Assembly: GCA_023409535.1 (NCBI GenBank)
Contig: JAEYGZ010000021.1
Span: forward strand, 241,102 to 305,101
Direction: 5' to 3'
DNA length: 64,000 nt
Source: Bacillota bacterium
Lineage (GTDB): Bacteria > Bacillota > Clostridia > Lachnospirales > Lachnospiraceae
Below are positions 17,418 through 26,818 of this stretch, piece by piece. The position numbers and the translations under genes were made by a program. Below the pieces are notes generated by a model. It saw nothing but the letters and a program-made list of their open reading frames with translations. It was not told the origin of the DNA and did not search any database. The first letter of the stretch is position 1, and the number at the start of each line of letters is the position of its first letter.

Positions 17418-18748
17418 CTTACAGCTTCCTTAATCGTTTTAACCATATAATCTATCATCTCATCAGTCATTCCTGGATATAATCCTATCCAGAAAGTATT
17501 ATTCATTATTTTATTTGTTATTTCCAGATCTCCAACCACACGATACCCTTTACCTTCACTTCTCATGTTGTCGAAACAAGGTTGTTTGACAAGATTTCCC
17601 GCAAATAGCATTCTAGTCTGAACACCTTTATTTTCTATATATTGTACAACCTCATTTTTATTTATTCCTTCTCTACAAGTGATAAGAAAGCCAAACCAAC
17701 TTGGTTTAGAATTTTCGCATGCAACGGGTAATATTATCCTATCAGACAGATCTGATAATCCTTCTCTTATTCTATTAAAATTATATATGCGTTTCTGTAC
17801 AAATGAAGGAAATTTAGCTAACTGAGCACAGCCAATAGCCGCTTGCATATCAGTTGCCTTTAAGTTATATCCAAAGTGTGAATATACATATTTATGGTCA
17901 TAGCCTATTGGTAACTCACCGTATTGTTTGTCAAATCTATGTCCGCATAAATTATCCCTTCCCGATGGACATATGCAGTCCCTTCCCCAATCTCTAAAGG
18001 AGCGAATTATTTTATGCAGAATGGGATTATTAGTATAAACAGCTCCTCCTTCACCCATAGTCATATGATGTGGCGGATAAAAACTTGATGTTCCTATATC
18101 GCCAATCGTGCCAGTAAATCTTTCAACCCCATCAAAATTATATATTGTACCTAACGCATCACAGTTGTCTTCTATTAACCATAATTTATTTTTATCGCAA
18201 AAAGATTTTACTTTATCCAAATCAAATGGATTTCCAAGTGTATGCGCTAGCATGACCGCTTTCGTTTTATCTGATAAAGCATTTTCAAGTTGATTGGCAT
18301 CTATATTATATTGTGGTATTGTGATATCGACAAATACTGGTATAGCTCCATATTGTATAATTGGTGTCACAGTTGTAGGAAAACCTGCAGCTACCGTTAT
18401 GACTTCATCTCCCCTTTGTACTTGCCTATCCCCTAATAAAGGCGACGTTAAGGCCATAAATGCTAATAAATTCGCCGATGAGCCTGAATTTACAAGTGAA
18501 CAAAATTTAACCTTCAAATAATCAGCAAAATTCTTTTCAAATAAATCTGTATATCGTCCTGATGTTAGCCAAAACTCTAACGAACTATCAACAAGATTTA
18601 CCATTTCCTCTTTTCCATAAAATCTAGAAGCATAAGGTATTCTATCTCCTTCATTATACTGTTTCTTATTGTGATATTCTTCACAATATTCTGCTACCAA
18701 ATCAAGAATATGTTTTTTAGCTTCTGCCTCTGTATAATTATCAAACAT
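17414..18748 (-). CDS. rfbH: CDP-4-keto-6-deoxyglucose 3-dehydratase (E1), iron-sulfur PLP type
   Basis: 444 residues, start ATG abutting the rfbG stop. The fold is that of StrS aminotransferases, but the PLP-lysine site reads FYPPHHMTMGEGG, with His in place of Lys, as in E1. Four cysteines match the E1 [2Fe-2S] ligands: the one in EDNCDALG, then C-x-C-x7-C in CICPSGRDNLC; the first gap is 61 residues here versus 57 in the Yersinia enzyme as I remember it. Together with E3, a ferredoxin-NAD reductase, it removes the 3-hydroxyl of CDP-4-keto-6-deoxyglucose. No E3 gene (ascD/ddhD) is present in the window. Confidence 0.93.
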   Translation of the reverse strand: MFDNYTEAEAKKHILDLVAEYCEEYHNKKQYNEGDRIPYASRFYGKEEMVNLVDSSLEFWLTSGRYTDLFEKNFADYLKVKFCSLVNSGSSANLLAFMALTSPLLGDRQVQRGDEVITVAAGFPTTVTPIIQYGAIPVFVDITIPQYNIDANQLENALSDKTKAVMLAHTLGNPFDLDKVKSFCDKNKLWLIEDNCDALGTIYNFDGVERFTGTIGDIGTSSFYPPHHMTMGEGGAVYTNNPILHKIIRSFRDWGRDCICPSGRDNLCGHRFDKQYGELPIGYDHKYVYSHFGYNLKATDMQAAIGCAQLAKFPSFVQKRIYNFNRIREGLSDLSDRIILPVACENSKPSWFGFLITCREGINKNEVVQYIENKGVQTRMLFAGNLVKQPCFDNMRSEGKGYRVVGDLEITNKIMNNTFWIGLYPGMTDEMIDYMVKTIKEAVR

Positions 18749-19813
18749 CTATTTCAAACCTCCTAAAAATTCATCTATCTGTATATCCATAATCGCACTA
18801 ATATCGCCATTATCCAAATATACCTTTGTCCATTCAACTATTTTTTCAATTGTTGTTTCAATATTCCATCTAGGCTTCCACCCCAAATTCGTTTTCAGTT
18901 TGGAGCAATCCAACTTAAGTATATTTGCTTCATGAGGGCCGCCATCATGTCTGTTCAACCAACGTTGCTTATTCCCTGTATAAGCTTCCCACTTTTTACA
19001 AAAGATTTCAACAATTTCACCTGTTGTAACACAATCACATTCATCAGGTCCAACGTTATAGCTATCCGATATACTAATATTGTTATATTGCTTTTTTAAT
19101 ATAAGTAAATAAGCGTAAAGTGGTTCAAGTACATGCTGATATGGTCTTGTTGAAAAAGGATTTCTTATTTCTATGTCTTGATTATTTAATATAGCCCTAA
19201 TACAGTCTGGTATAATTCTATCTTTTGCAAAATCACCACCACCAATAACATTTCCAGCTCTTGCTGTCGATACTGCCACCTCTCTATTATAAAAGAATGA
19301 TCTTTTGTAGCTATTAGTCACGAGCTCTGAGCAAGATTTACTATTAGAATATGGATCATGGCCATCTAAAATATCATTCTCTCTGTACCCCCAAAACCAT
19401 TCATTATTATGGTACACCTTATCAGTAGTTACATTTAGAAATGATTTTACACCCTGATAATTACGAATGCACTCTAATAAATTAACAGTTCCCATCACAT
19501 TAGTTTCATATGTATATCTCGGATTTATATATGAATCTCTGACAATAGGTTGTGCTGCTAAATGAATTACTATTTCTGGCTGTGCTTTACGAAATGCGTT
19601 AAATAGGCTTTCATAATCTCTAATATCCCCAATAATGGAATTCATATGTTTCTCAATTTTACTTATATCAAATAAACTGGGATTTGTAACTGATGCTAAT
19701 GAATAACCTGTAACATTTGCACCGGCATTAATAAGCATCTTACTTAACCATGCACCTTTAAAACCAGTATGACCAGAAATAAATACATTCTTATTTTTAT
19801 AAAATTCCATCAT
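18749..19813 (-). CDS. rfbG: CDP-glucose 4,6-dehydratase
   Basis: The frame is open into rfbF, but the ATG at 19813 (or 19810), just after the rfbF stop, yields the family start MMEFYKNKNVFISGHTGFKGAWL. Extended SDR with HLAAQPIVRDSYINPRYTYETNVMG and the catalytic YSNSKSCSE. It forms CDP-4-keto-6-deoxyglucose, the substrate of the RfbH enzyme encoded immediately downstream. rfbF-rfbG-rfbH-reductase-epimerase run without gaps and surely form one operon. Confidence 0.94.
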   Translation of the reverse strand: MMEFYKNKNVFISGHTGFKGAWLSKMLINAGANVTGYSLASVTNPSLFDISKIEKHMNSIIGDIRDYESLFNAFRKAQPEIVIHLAAQPIVRDSYINPRYTYETNVMGTVNLLECIRNYQGVKSFLNVTTDKVYHNNEWFWGYRENDILDGHDPYSNSKSCSELVTNSYKRSFFYNREVAVSTARAGNVIGGGDFAKDRIIPDCIRAILNNQDIEIRNPFSTRPYQHVLEPLYAYLLILKKQYNNISISDSYNVGPDECDCVTTGEIVEIFCKKWEAYTGNKQRWLNRHDGGPHEANILKLDCSKLKTNLGWKPRWNIETTIEKIVEWTKVYLDNGDISAIMDIQIDEFLGGLK

Positions 19814-19818
19814 ATTTA

Positions 19819-20592
19819 TTACCAAACCTTCCATGGTGCATTTCCATTGGACCACATATCTTCAAGTAATTGTTTATCTCTCATCGTATCCATACACTGC
19901 CAAAACCCATCATGTTTGAAGGCCTTCAACTGCCCCTCAGAAGCGATAGTTTCTAATGGATATCTTTCAAAAATACAATCATCACCATCGATATAGTTGA
20001 ATATTTCAGGATTTAAAACCATGAAACCACCATTAATCCACCCACCATCTTCTTTTGATTTTTCTTTAAAACGTCTAATACTATCCAAACCATCAATATC
20101 AAGCATACCAAAGCGTCCGCCTGGTTGAATTGCTGTAATAGTTGCCATTTTCTTATGTGATTTATGATAATCAACAAGAACCTTTATATCTACATTAGAA
20201 ACCCCATCGCCATATGTCAACATAAAAGGTTCGTTTCCAATATACTTTTTAACTTTTAATATTCGCCCTCCGGTCATAGTATTAAGGCCAGTATCAATTA
20301 AAGTTACTTTCCATGGTTCTGATGAATTATTATGTACTATCATTTTATTCTCTGATGTGAAGTCAAATGTAACATCTGACATATGTAAGTAATAATCTGC
20401 AAAAAATTCCTTTATAACATATTGCTTATAGCCACAGCATATAACAAAATCATCAAAGCCATATGACATATAATACTTCATAATATGCCATAAAATAGGC
20501 TTTTCACCTATCTCTATCATTGGTTTAGGTATCAAATGGCTTGCCTCACTTATTCTGGTTCCAAATCCTCCGGCTAATATAACGACTTTCAT
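19819..20592 (-). CDS. rfbF: Glucose-1-phosphate cytidylyltransferase
   Basis: 257 residues, normal for RfbF. N-terminal MKVVILAGGFGTRISEASHLIPKPMIEIG is the pyrophosphorylase signature in its CDP-glucose form; KPILWHIMKYYMSYGFDDFVICCGYK and PGGRFGMLDI are typical. It makes CDP-glucose and so starts the CDP-3,6-dideoxyhexose branch. It stands first in the five-gene string ending at 15921, with a 49-bp gap to the glycosyltransferase upstream. Confidence 0.95.
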   Translation of the reverse strand: MKVVILAGGFGTRISEASHLIPKPMIEIGEKPILWHIMKYYMSYGFDDFVICCGYKQYVIKEFFADYYLHMSDVTFDFTSENKMIVHNNSSEPWKVTLIDTGLNTMTGGRILKVKKYIGNEPFMLTYGDGVSNVDIKVLVDYHKSHKKMATITAIQPGGRFGMLDIDGLDSIRRFKEKSKEDGGWINGGFMVLNPEIFNYIDGDDCIFERYPLETIASEGQLKAFKHDGFWQCMDTMRDKQLLEDMWSNGNAPWKVW

Positions 20593-20641
20593 TTATTTAT
20601 CTCCTTAATAATATTAATTATATCTGTATAACTACAAAAGA

Positions 20642-21499
20642 TTAATTATCTCTATCTAAATATTCATTTAAATAATAATTTCTATCAATTATCTTGTTAG
20701 TATGCTTTTCAACTGCATTAAAAGAATTTATCAATTTACTTTTTAAATTACTGATAACTTCATTGTCATAATCTGCATATTGAATAATGGTCTTTCGGAT
20801 ATCTACATATTGTTTAATAAAATTATCATCAAACCATGTTTCAAATTCATAATTATTGCCATCAATAATATTTCTTACAAACAAAAATTTTTGTAAGATG
20901 ATTACAGGATATTCCTTTAGAATTCTAGGCCAAAGTTCTTCATCAGGTGAATATGGAAACTGATTGGAAAAGATATAATTTGTCCCTAAAAGTCCCAAAT
21001 TAAAAACTACCCCACTACATGGTATGGAAAAATCGTTCAATACATAGTTTTTAATATCATTTATATTATAATAATTTATTCTATTTGGTAAAATATTTAT
21101 AAACTTCTTAACAGCCTTTTTAATAAAACTATTATTCGATAAAATTGTTTTGCATGCCAAAATCGCAACTTCTGGATATCTCCTTAGTATTTTGGAATAA
21201 ATTGTTAATATATTTGGCATTAGGACATCATCATCATGATTTATAATTAAATACTTTGATTTACATGATTTAATACATTTGTTCCAATTTTCTACCATTC
21301 CTATATTTGTATCGTTAACTTCGTATCTTATATTAGATTTGATTTTTTTAATCGAATTTATTATTTTATTTGTATCGTCTGAAGGCTGAATAAAGCATAA
21401 AATTTCATCAATATATTTTAAATCTAATTTATCTATCGATTTCAGCACTTGCTCAAATTCCGGCTTATATTTATAGATTGGAATTGCTATTGTAAACAT
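20642..21499 (-). CDS. Family 2 glycosyltransferase (GT-A)
   Basis: 285 residues. An N-terminal GT-A domain: FTIAIPIYKYKPEFEQVLKSID, the substrate/NWNKCIKSCKSKYLIINHDDDVLMPN block with a DDD metal-binding motif at about residues 88-90, and a C-terminal region without membrane segments. Members transfer sugars from nucleotide donors to the lipid-linked repeat unit on the cytoplasmic face. Donor and linkage cannot be predicted. It is the first gene of the strongly AT-rich central block. Confidence 0.85.
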   Translation of the reverse strand: MFTIAIPIYKYKPEFEQVLKSIDKLDLKYIDEILCFIQPSDDTNKIINSIKKIKSNIRYEVNDTNIGMVENWNKCIKSCKSKYLIINHDDDVLMPNILTIYSKILRRYPEVAILACKTILSNNSFIKKAVKKFINILPNRINYYNINDIKNYVLNDFSIPCSGVVFNLGLLGTNYIFSNQFPYSPDEELWPRILKEYPVIILQKFLFVRNIIDGNNYEFETWFDDNFIKQYVDIRKTIIQYADYDNEVISNLKSKLINSFNAVEKHTNKIIDRNYYLNEYLDRDN

Positions 21500-21589
21500 A
21501 ATATATATCCTCCTTTTATAATGATGTATTATATCTTTATACCACTACGATAACACTCTATATCAATCATAATTTTGTGATAATCGCGT

Positions 21590-23161
21590 TTATTTCTGCT
21601 TTCTCTCTAACTTCATCAAATTCTTTTTGATATAGGTTAATAGCAAATCAATCACATATAAAGCCATTTGAATTTTAAGTATTATACATACAATTGTATA
21701 CGCGATAACACCCACTAAAATATCTATCATCAATCGTAAAATCAATATGACGTTTTTTTGAATCAATACTCTATCCAGCAAGTATACAACTATTCCCATG
21801 GTTAACGCTGATAACAAAATTTTAATTATATTTAAGATTTCCGATTTAACATTAAGTCCAGGCAGCTTTTTACTTAGGCTCATAAACATAAGTATACTTA
21901 TAATAATACCCGCAATAGAATATGCCATAGCAATACCAATATAACCTACAAATTTTGTTAATATAAGAACTAAAACTATATTTATTCCTATACCAATTAC
22001 GCCATTAAGCATAGGCGTTTTCGTATTTTTAAGTGAATAAAATACTTTTTCTAAAAATCCTCTTAAAGAATAGCCCACTAAGCCAATAGAATAATAAAAA
22101 AATGCATATGTTGTCAATGTAGTAGCTTTTTCATCAAACAGTCCTCTTTCGAATATAAACATGATAAAAGGTCTGGATAATACCAAAAATCCCACAGTAA
22201 GTGGTATTGTAATAATCACACAAATTTCAATTACTCTGCTTACGATAATAATTAGATTTTGATATTCCATATTAGCAACTAATCTAGACATTATAGGATA
22301 ATAAACTGTTGCAAAAGGTGTTACAAATACAATCATACAAGCTGCTACTATTCTCATAGAATATGTTAGAGCAGCCATTTCACCATCATTAAACGAAGAG
22401 GATACTGCTGTATTAATTAAATCACTGATTTGCCCGGCTGATGTTCCAATTATTACAGGAAGAACTAATGAAAAAACCATTTTCAACTTAGGATCATGAA
22501 GCGTAAATTCATATTTAAACTTATACTTCTTTTTCAACAGAGCAAACGTTTGTATGGTAAGAATTATTATATATGCTAAGATATTAGCAGCACACAGACC
22601 AATAACATTAAATAAATGAAAACCAAACAACATATACATAATTAAAACAAAGTTTGTTATTAATCCGACAATTGCTGTTGTCTTAAATTCTCCATAAGAT
22701 TGGAGTATTCCGAGCATAAGATTTGATAGTACTGTTAGAATAGTCAATGGCAGCATAATTCTTTGTAATAACACTGCAAGTTCATATTTTTGTCCTTCAA
22801 ATCCATAGAATAATATTCTGGTTAATTGAGGAGCCAGCAATTCTCCTAACAGGATTAATCCTATACCCAAAGTGATTATCAAAGATAATATTTTATTTGA
22901 GAATGCTTCTGCATCACTTCTTCCGCTATTTTCAGAAATATCATTAAATATGGGTATAAATGATGTTGAAATTGCCGCACCTATTATTCCAAATATCGTA
23001 TATGAAAGGATATTGGAAGAAAGATATACATCTGATTGCATAGTAGCCCCTAAGTTTTTCGCAACTAGTATATCTCTCACAAACCCAGATAAAGCACTTA
23101 TTATGGTTGAAATCATTAGTACTGATATATTTTTTCTGTTTTTTTGACCATTATTGTTCAT
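21590..23161 (-). CDS. MurJ/MviN-family flippase acting as the polysaccharide exporter (Wzx role)
   Basis: 523 residues with about 14 hydrophobic segments. The N-terminus ISTIISALSGFVRDILVAKNLGAT and DVYLSSNILSYTIFGIIGAAISTSFIPIF are MurJ-type rather than the classic Wzx/RfbX type. MurJ flips lipid II; MurJ paralogues inside capsule loci are thought to flip the undecaprenyl-linked repeat unit. There is no other Wzx gene in the locus, so this is the likely exporter. It sits between two glycosyltransferase genes. Confidence 0.88.
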   Translation of the reverse strand: MNNNGQKNRKNISVLMISTIISALSGFVRDILVAKNLGATMQSDVYLSSNILSYTIFGIIGAAISTSFIPIFNDISENSGRSDAEAFSNKILSLIITLGIGLILLGELLAPQLTRILFYGFEGQKYELAVLLQRIMLPLTILTVLSNLMLGILQSYGEFKTTAIVGLITNFVLIMYMLFGFHLFNVIGLCAANILAYIIILTIQTFALLKKKYKFKYEFTLHDPKLKMVFSLVLPVIIGTSAGQISDLINTAVSSSFNDGEMAALTYSMRIVAACMIVFVTPFATVYYPIMSRLVANMEYQNLIIIVSRVIEICVIITIPLTVGFLVLSRPFIMFIFERGLFDEKATTLTTYAFFYYSIGLVGYSLRGFLEKVFYSLKNTKTPMLNGVIGIGINIVLVLILTKFVGYIGIAMAYSIAGIIISILMFMSLSKKLPGLNVKSEILNIIKILLSALTMGIVVYLLDRVLIQKNVILILRLMIDILVGVIAYTIVCIILKIQMALYVIDLLLTYIKKNLMKLERKQK

Positions 23162-23191
23162 TAAATATGCCTCATAATTCTGATCATTATT

Positions 23192-24256
23192 TTATTTATT
23201 TATATGTTGAATTAAATTTAGCATCTTATTTTGTATAATTTTCTTACTTTGTTTTTCCTTAAATATACTTATATTTCTTTTTAATTCTTCATAATCAATA
23301 CTTTTAATAAGATCTATTATTTCACTCATATCATTATATATAATTCCTATTTTCATTAATTGAAATTGTTGAAAAAAGGGTGTAAGTGGTGCTATTATTG
23401 GAGTATTATTATATATTGCATCTAAAAACACTCCACTTGTTATATTCTTATAAATATTTATATCATAAGGTAAAATAACAAATTTGGCTTTTAAAATCTC
23501 ATAATGATATTCATCATTCTCTAAATACTTATTTACGATAGTTATATTTTTACTATTATTGGCATAATGTAAAATTGTATTATAATATATATCACTGTAG
23601 AATTTCCCAATTATTCGTAAAGAATAATTAGTGTTACTCACTGCATTCATAATGCCAATCAAATCTTTAGCCTCATTCATGGTTCCTATAACTAAAAAAT
23701 CTACTTCTTTATTTTGTAATATATTCTCTCTGTTTCTATCAGAATCGTAATAGAAATCCGGGATAAATTCCCTGCTTTTCAAATCATATGTATTAAACTG
23801 TAAATTCACCTTCTCATTTGCAAGCTTGAAGATAATTTTTTTTAATTTTCCAGTAAAAGAATTCATCGCTAAATAATTGTTAAAATTAATTGTAATAATT
23901 TTTCTTCTTTTATTACTAAAAATAAGATATAAGAACAAAGTGATATCGGTATTGACAAAAAACAAAATACCATCGTTTAGGTTAAAAATTTTTTTTAAAT
24001 TCTTAATTTTTTTTATTAAACTCCTAACTCTATAAAAGGATTCACTTTCTTTATCACTAATATCAACATAATAATCTAATTTAATATCAATTTCAATTTT
24101 ATTTTCGTAAATTAATGGAACTGCATTTCTTACCCTATATTCTCCTCTTAATAAATCATCTACTTGTTTAATTGATTTTAGCGGATGCCCAATCGGCTCA
24201 GCATTATATGAATTTCCAATATAATCTATAATATAAATCAATTTATCTGCTTCCAT
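23192..24256 (-). CDS. GT-B type glycosyltransferase (divergent)
   Basis: 354 residues, ATG after AAAGGTG. The C-terminal half shows a GT-B donor-binding domain: VDFLVIGTMNEAKDLIGIMNAV, LRIIGKFYSD, ILKAKFVILPYDINIYKNITSGVFLDAIYNNTPIIAP with the Glu position of classic GT4 replaced. The N-terminal half is poorly conserved and very Ile/Asn/Lys-rich. No transmembrane segment is seen. It resembles the exopolysaccharide glycosyltransferases found next to Wzy; specificity unknown. Confidence 0.72.
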   Translation of the reverse strand: MEADKLIYIIDYIGNSYNAEPIGHPLKSIKQVDDLLRGEYRVRNAVPLIYENKIEIDIKLDYYVDISDKESESFYRVRSLIKKIKNLKKIFNLNDGILFFVNTDITLFLYLIFSNKRRKIITINFNNYLAMNSFTGKLKKIIFKLANEKVNLQFNTYDLKSREFIPDFYYDSDRNRENILQNKEVDFLVIGTMNEAKDLIGIMNAVSNTNYSLRIIGKFYSDIYYNTILHYANNSKNITIVNKYLENDEYHYEILKAKFVILPYDINIYKNITSGVFLDAIYNNTPIIAPLTPFFQQFQLMKIGIIYNDMSEIIDLIKSIDYEELKRNISIFKEKQSKKIIQNKMLNLIQHINK

Positions 24257-24323
24257 TAATTAATTCACCTTTATTCTTTTTATTTTTATTGATATGCTGT
24301 ATCATCAGAACTATCGGCTTGGC

Positions 24324-25676
24324 CTAAAAAAAACGATTACTATTCTCCTCATAATAAGTTGGTAAAAACATTAATATTATTAATACATTATAGATAGTTC
24401 CCAACATTCCAACTGCAAACAAATATATAAGAATTATAGAAAACGAAACAATATACCTTATATCCAGCTTAGGATTTATAATCTTATAAAGTGTATAAGA
24501 ATAAGATAATCCACCAGCTAAGCCTAAATTGGCTAATAATGAAACTATTGCAGAATAAGTTGTAACAGTTCCAAATCCTATTCCAAAAATAATATTACTT
24601 AAAAATGCTTGCATACTTACATAGATCGAATAGGCTCTTACATCAGAGGACGATCGCAGATTCATGTCATTAATATTCAAATTTAGAAATCTATTGAACT
24701 TATCAATTGTTAGTGATAATAGGGCATTTACATCATTATTAATCATTAATATGAATAATAATAAAAATACGGTACCACAAACCATGTATATTTTAACTTT
24801 TCTAGTTAATCGATTTGTAATTTTATTACTAAAAACAAAACCCATCATTGAGAAAGGAATACATAGAATACAGGAGGAGGATGTTGTTAAAAATGCAATA
24901 ACCCAAGAGATTCCAATAAAAACATCACTGATTTTATAATTTTTGATATACAAAGAATATAAAATAAGTAAAATGTATACCAAGTGACTAGGTTCTTGGA
25001 GTGTCCCCATAAGCATATAGGCTCCACCTCGCTGATAGCTTGTAACTACTACTGATTCACTATTTTGACCAAAAATTAAAAAGAGAGAATTTCGGAACAG
25101 TTGACCATATCCGTTATATGTAAATATGAATTCAATAATTATAATTACAAAAAATACTTTTGTATATAATAAAAAATACTTAATAAACCTATCAAGCTTC
25201 TCTTTTTTAAAGAAACCATAATCTAATAAAATAAGAAGATAAAAAATGAATATAAATAGATCAAAAGTTCGTACTATATTTCTCGATGTAAAATATGGAG
25301 ATGTTAACGGTTCATCTCCGATAGTACTTCTTCCTATAGCTACATTAGTAAAAGAATTTATTTTAAATATAAAAGTTATCAAAAACCCCATCATTATAGA
25401 TATATACAATATTACAATGGGTGTAAAATATTTTTTATCAATAGCCACTGGTCTTTTGCTTTTTAGTATATAAATAAGAATAGTAATGGGCATAAAGAAT
25501 CTATAATAATTAAACTCAAAACCTACTATTCGAAAAACAAAACCTATATCAATAAATAATGAAAAAATTATATTTAAATTTATAAGTAGAAACATTATTT
25601 TTTCTTCATCACAAAATATTGCCGAAAGAAGAATTATAACCATTAACAAAATACCAAAAACAGTAAAATCGATCAT
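24324..25676 (-). CDS. O-antigen/polysaccharide polymerase (Wzy-like)
   Basis: 450 residues with about 11-12 hydrophobic segments and one larger extracellular loop (about residues 190-225, with SVVVTSYQRGGAYMLMGTLQEPSHL), the layout of Wzy proteins. The Gly-Thr-Leu-Gln-Glu-Pro-Ser-His segment resembles motifs of EPS polymerases in Gram-positives. Wzy sequences are too divergent for more. It is the only candidate polymerase in the locus and forms, with the MurJ-like flippase and the Wzz-like protein, a complete export set. Confidence 0.82.
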   Translation of the reverse strand: MIDFTVFGILLMVIILLSAIFCDEEKIMFLLINLNIIFSLFIDIGFVFRIVGFEFNYYRFFMPITILIYILKSKRPVAIDKKYFTPIVILYISIMMGFLITFIFKINSFTNVAIGRSTIGDEPLTSPYFTSRNIVRTFDLFIFIFYLLILLDYGFFKKEKLDRFIKYFLLYTKVFFVIIIIEFIFTYNGYGQLFRNSLFLIFGQNSESVVVTSYQRGGAYMLMGTLQEPSHLVYILLILYSLYIKNYKISDVFIGISWVIAFLTTSSSCILCIPFSMMGFVFSNKITNRLTRKVKIYMVCGTVFLLLFILMINNDVNALLSLTIDKFNRFLNLNINDMNLRSSSDVRAYSIYVSMQAFLSNIIFGIGFGTVTTYSAIVSLLANLGLAGGLSYSYTLYKIINPKLDIRYIVSFSIILIYLFAVGMLGTIYNVLIILMFLPTYYEENSNRFF

Positions 25677-25713
25677 AATATTATTACTCCATTATACGCA
25701 TCTATTTTCTTCA

Positions 25714-26787
25714 TCAAGTAAAATAATCTAGAATTATGTCTTTATTTTTTTCAATTTTATTTCGGTATTCAATATTTATAGTATTACAAGCTTCAATTTG
25801 CATATTTTTCTTTTCCTGATCTCTTAAGTTAGCATATCGGTCAATTGCCGTTTTTATACTAGCAGCATCATTGGATTCCATAATCAGTGAATTAACACCA
25901 TCTTTAATAATTTCATATGCAATACCTATACTCATCACAGCAATTGGAGTACCACAACTCATAGCTTCAATAATAGGCAATCCAAAGCCTTCCATATCAT
26001 CACTCGGAACTACTAAAATACCAATTTTATTATAAAACAGCTCCATTTCTGATTGTACATTTCCATCAAAAACCTTGTCAAACTTATCTATATATTTCGG
26101 TGGTATCTTCCGACCTATACAATAATAATGCATATCATTTCTGCGATACATGTCCAAATAACTAATAAAGTTTTCGATTTTCTTCCACTTATTGGGTCTA
26201 TAAATTAATCCTACTGACATAATATCCTTCAAGTTTTCATTTCTTTTAAATTTTGTCAAATCTATATTATTATATAATAATTTAATTGTTTTATTTGTAT
26301 GTCTGCTTATCTTTAATTCCAAGTATCTACATATAGTAATTAATTCGAAACCGTCATAATTATATGTTTTAAACACTTCTTTACTATTTCCATTCCAAAT
26401 TTCATATGCTTGAATTAAATATTTCTTCTTCTTTACTTCTAATTTATTAACAAAAACAGCAGTTTCCCACCAAGTAGCAATATATTCATCATAATTTATC
26501 GGTATATGATTTAATGTAAATACACGTTTTAAATTTACTGACTTATATTTATTTAAATATTTCTTTTTATTAAACGATATTAAATTAAGCGGAATCCAAC
26601 CAATCATCTTAATAAAATCATATGGTTTCGTAAATCTCCAACCGTTAATATTTGGAGTAATAATTGGATATACAACATCAACTTTATATCCACTCTCTGA
26701 TAATACATTAGCAATATTCATTATAATAGGCATTCCACCTGAATTTCCTATTGTTGGTACAACAAAACAAATCTTCAATATTTTCAC
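25714..26787 (-). CDS. Family 4-like glycosyltransferase (GT-B)
   Basis: The frame begins at GTG 26787; TTG at 26778, 8 nt after AGAGG, would give MKICFVVPTIGNSGGM and is an equally good start. About 355 residues. N-terminal Gly-rich loop (GNSGGMPIIMNIANVLSESGYKVDVVYP), then VGLIYRPNKWKKIENFISYL and the GT4 donor motif SDDMEGFGLPIIEAMSCGTPIAV with the E-x7-E pattern. Retaining enzyme acting on the lipid-linked oligosaccharide in the cytoplasm. Confidence 0.87.
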   Translation of the reverse strand: MKILKICFVVPTIGNSGGMPIIMNIANVLSESGYKVDVVYPIITPNINGWRFTKPYDFIKMIGWIPLNLISFNKKKYLNKYKSVNLKRVFTLNHIPINYDEYIATWWETAVFVNKLEVKKKKYLIQAYEIWNGNSKEVFKTYNYDGFELITICRYLELKISRHTNKTIKLLYNNIDLTKFKRNENLKDIMSVGLIYRPNKWKKIENFISYLDMYRRNDMHYYCIGRKIPPKYIDKFDKVFDGNVQSEMELFYNKIGILVVPSDDMEGFGLPIIEAMSCGTPIAVMSIGIAYEIIKDGVNSLIMESNDAASIKTAIDRYANLRDQEKKNMQIEACNTINIEYRNKIEKNKDIILDYFT

Positions 26788-26818
26788 CTCTTAACATTCA
26801 ATCTAATTTTTATATGAA

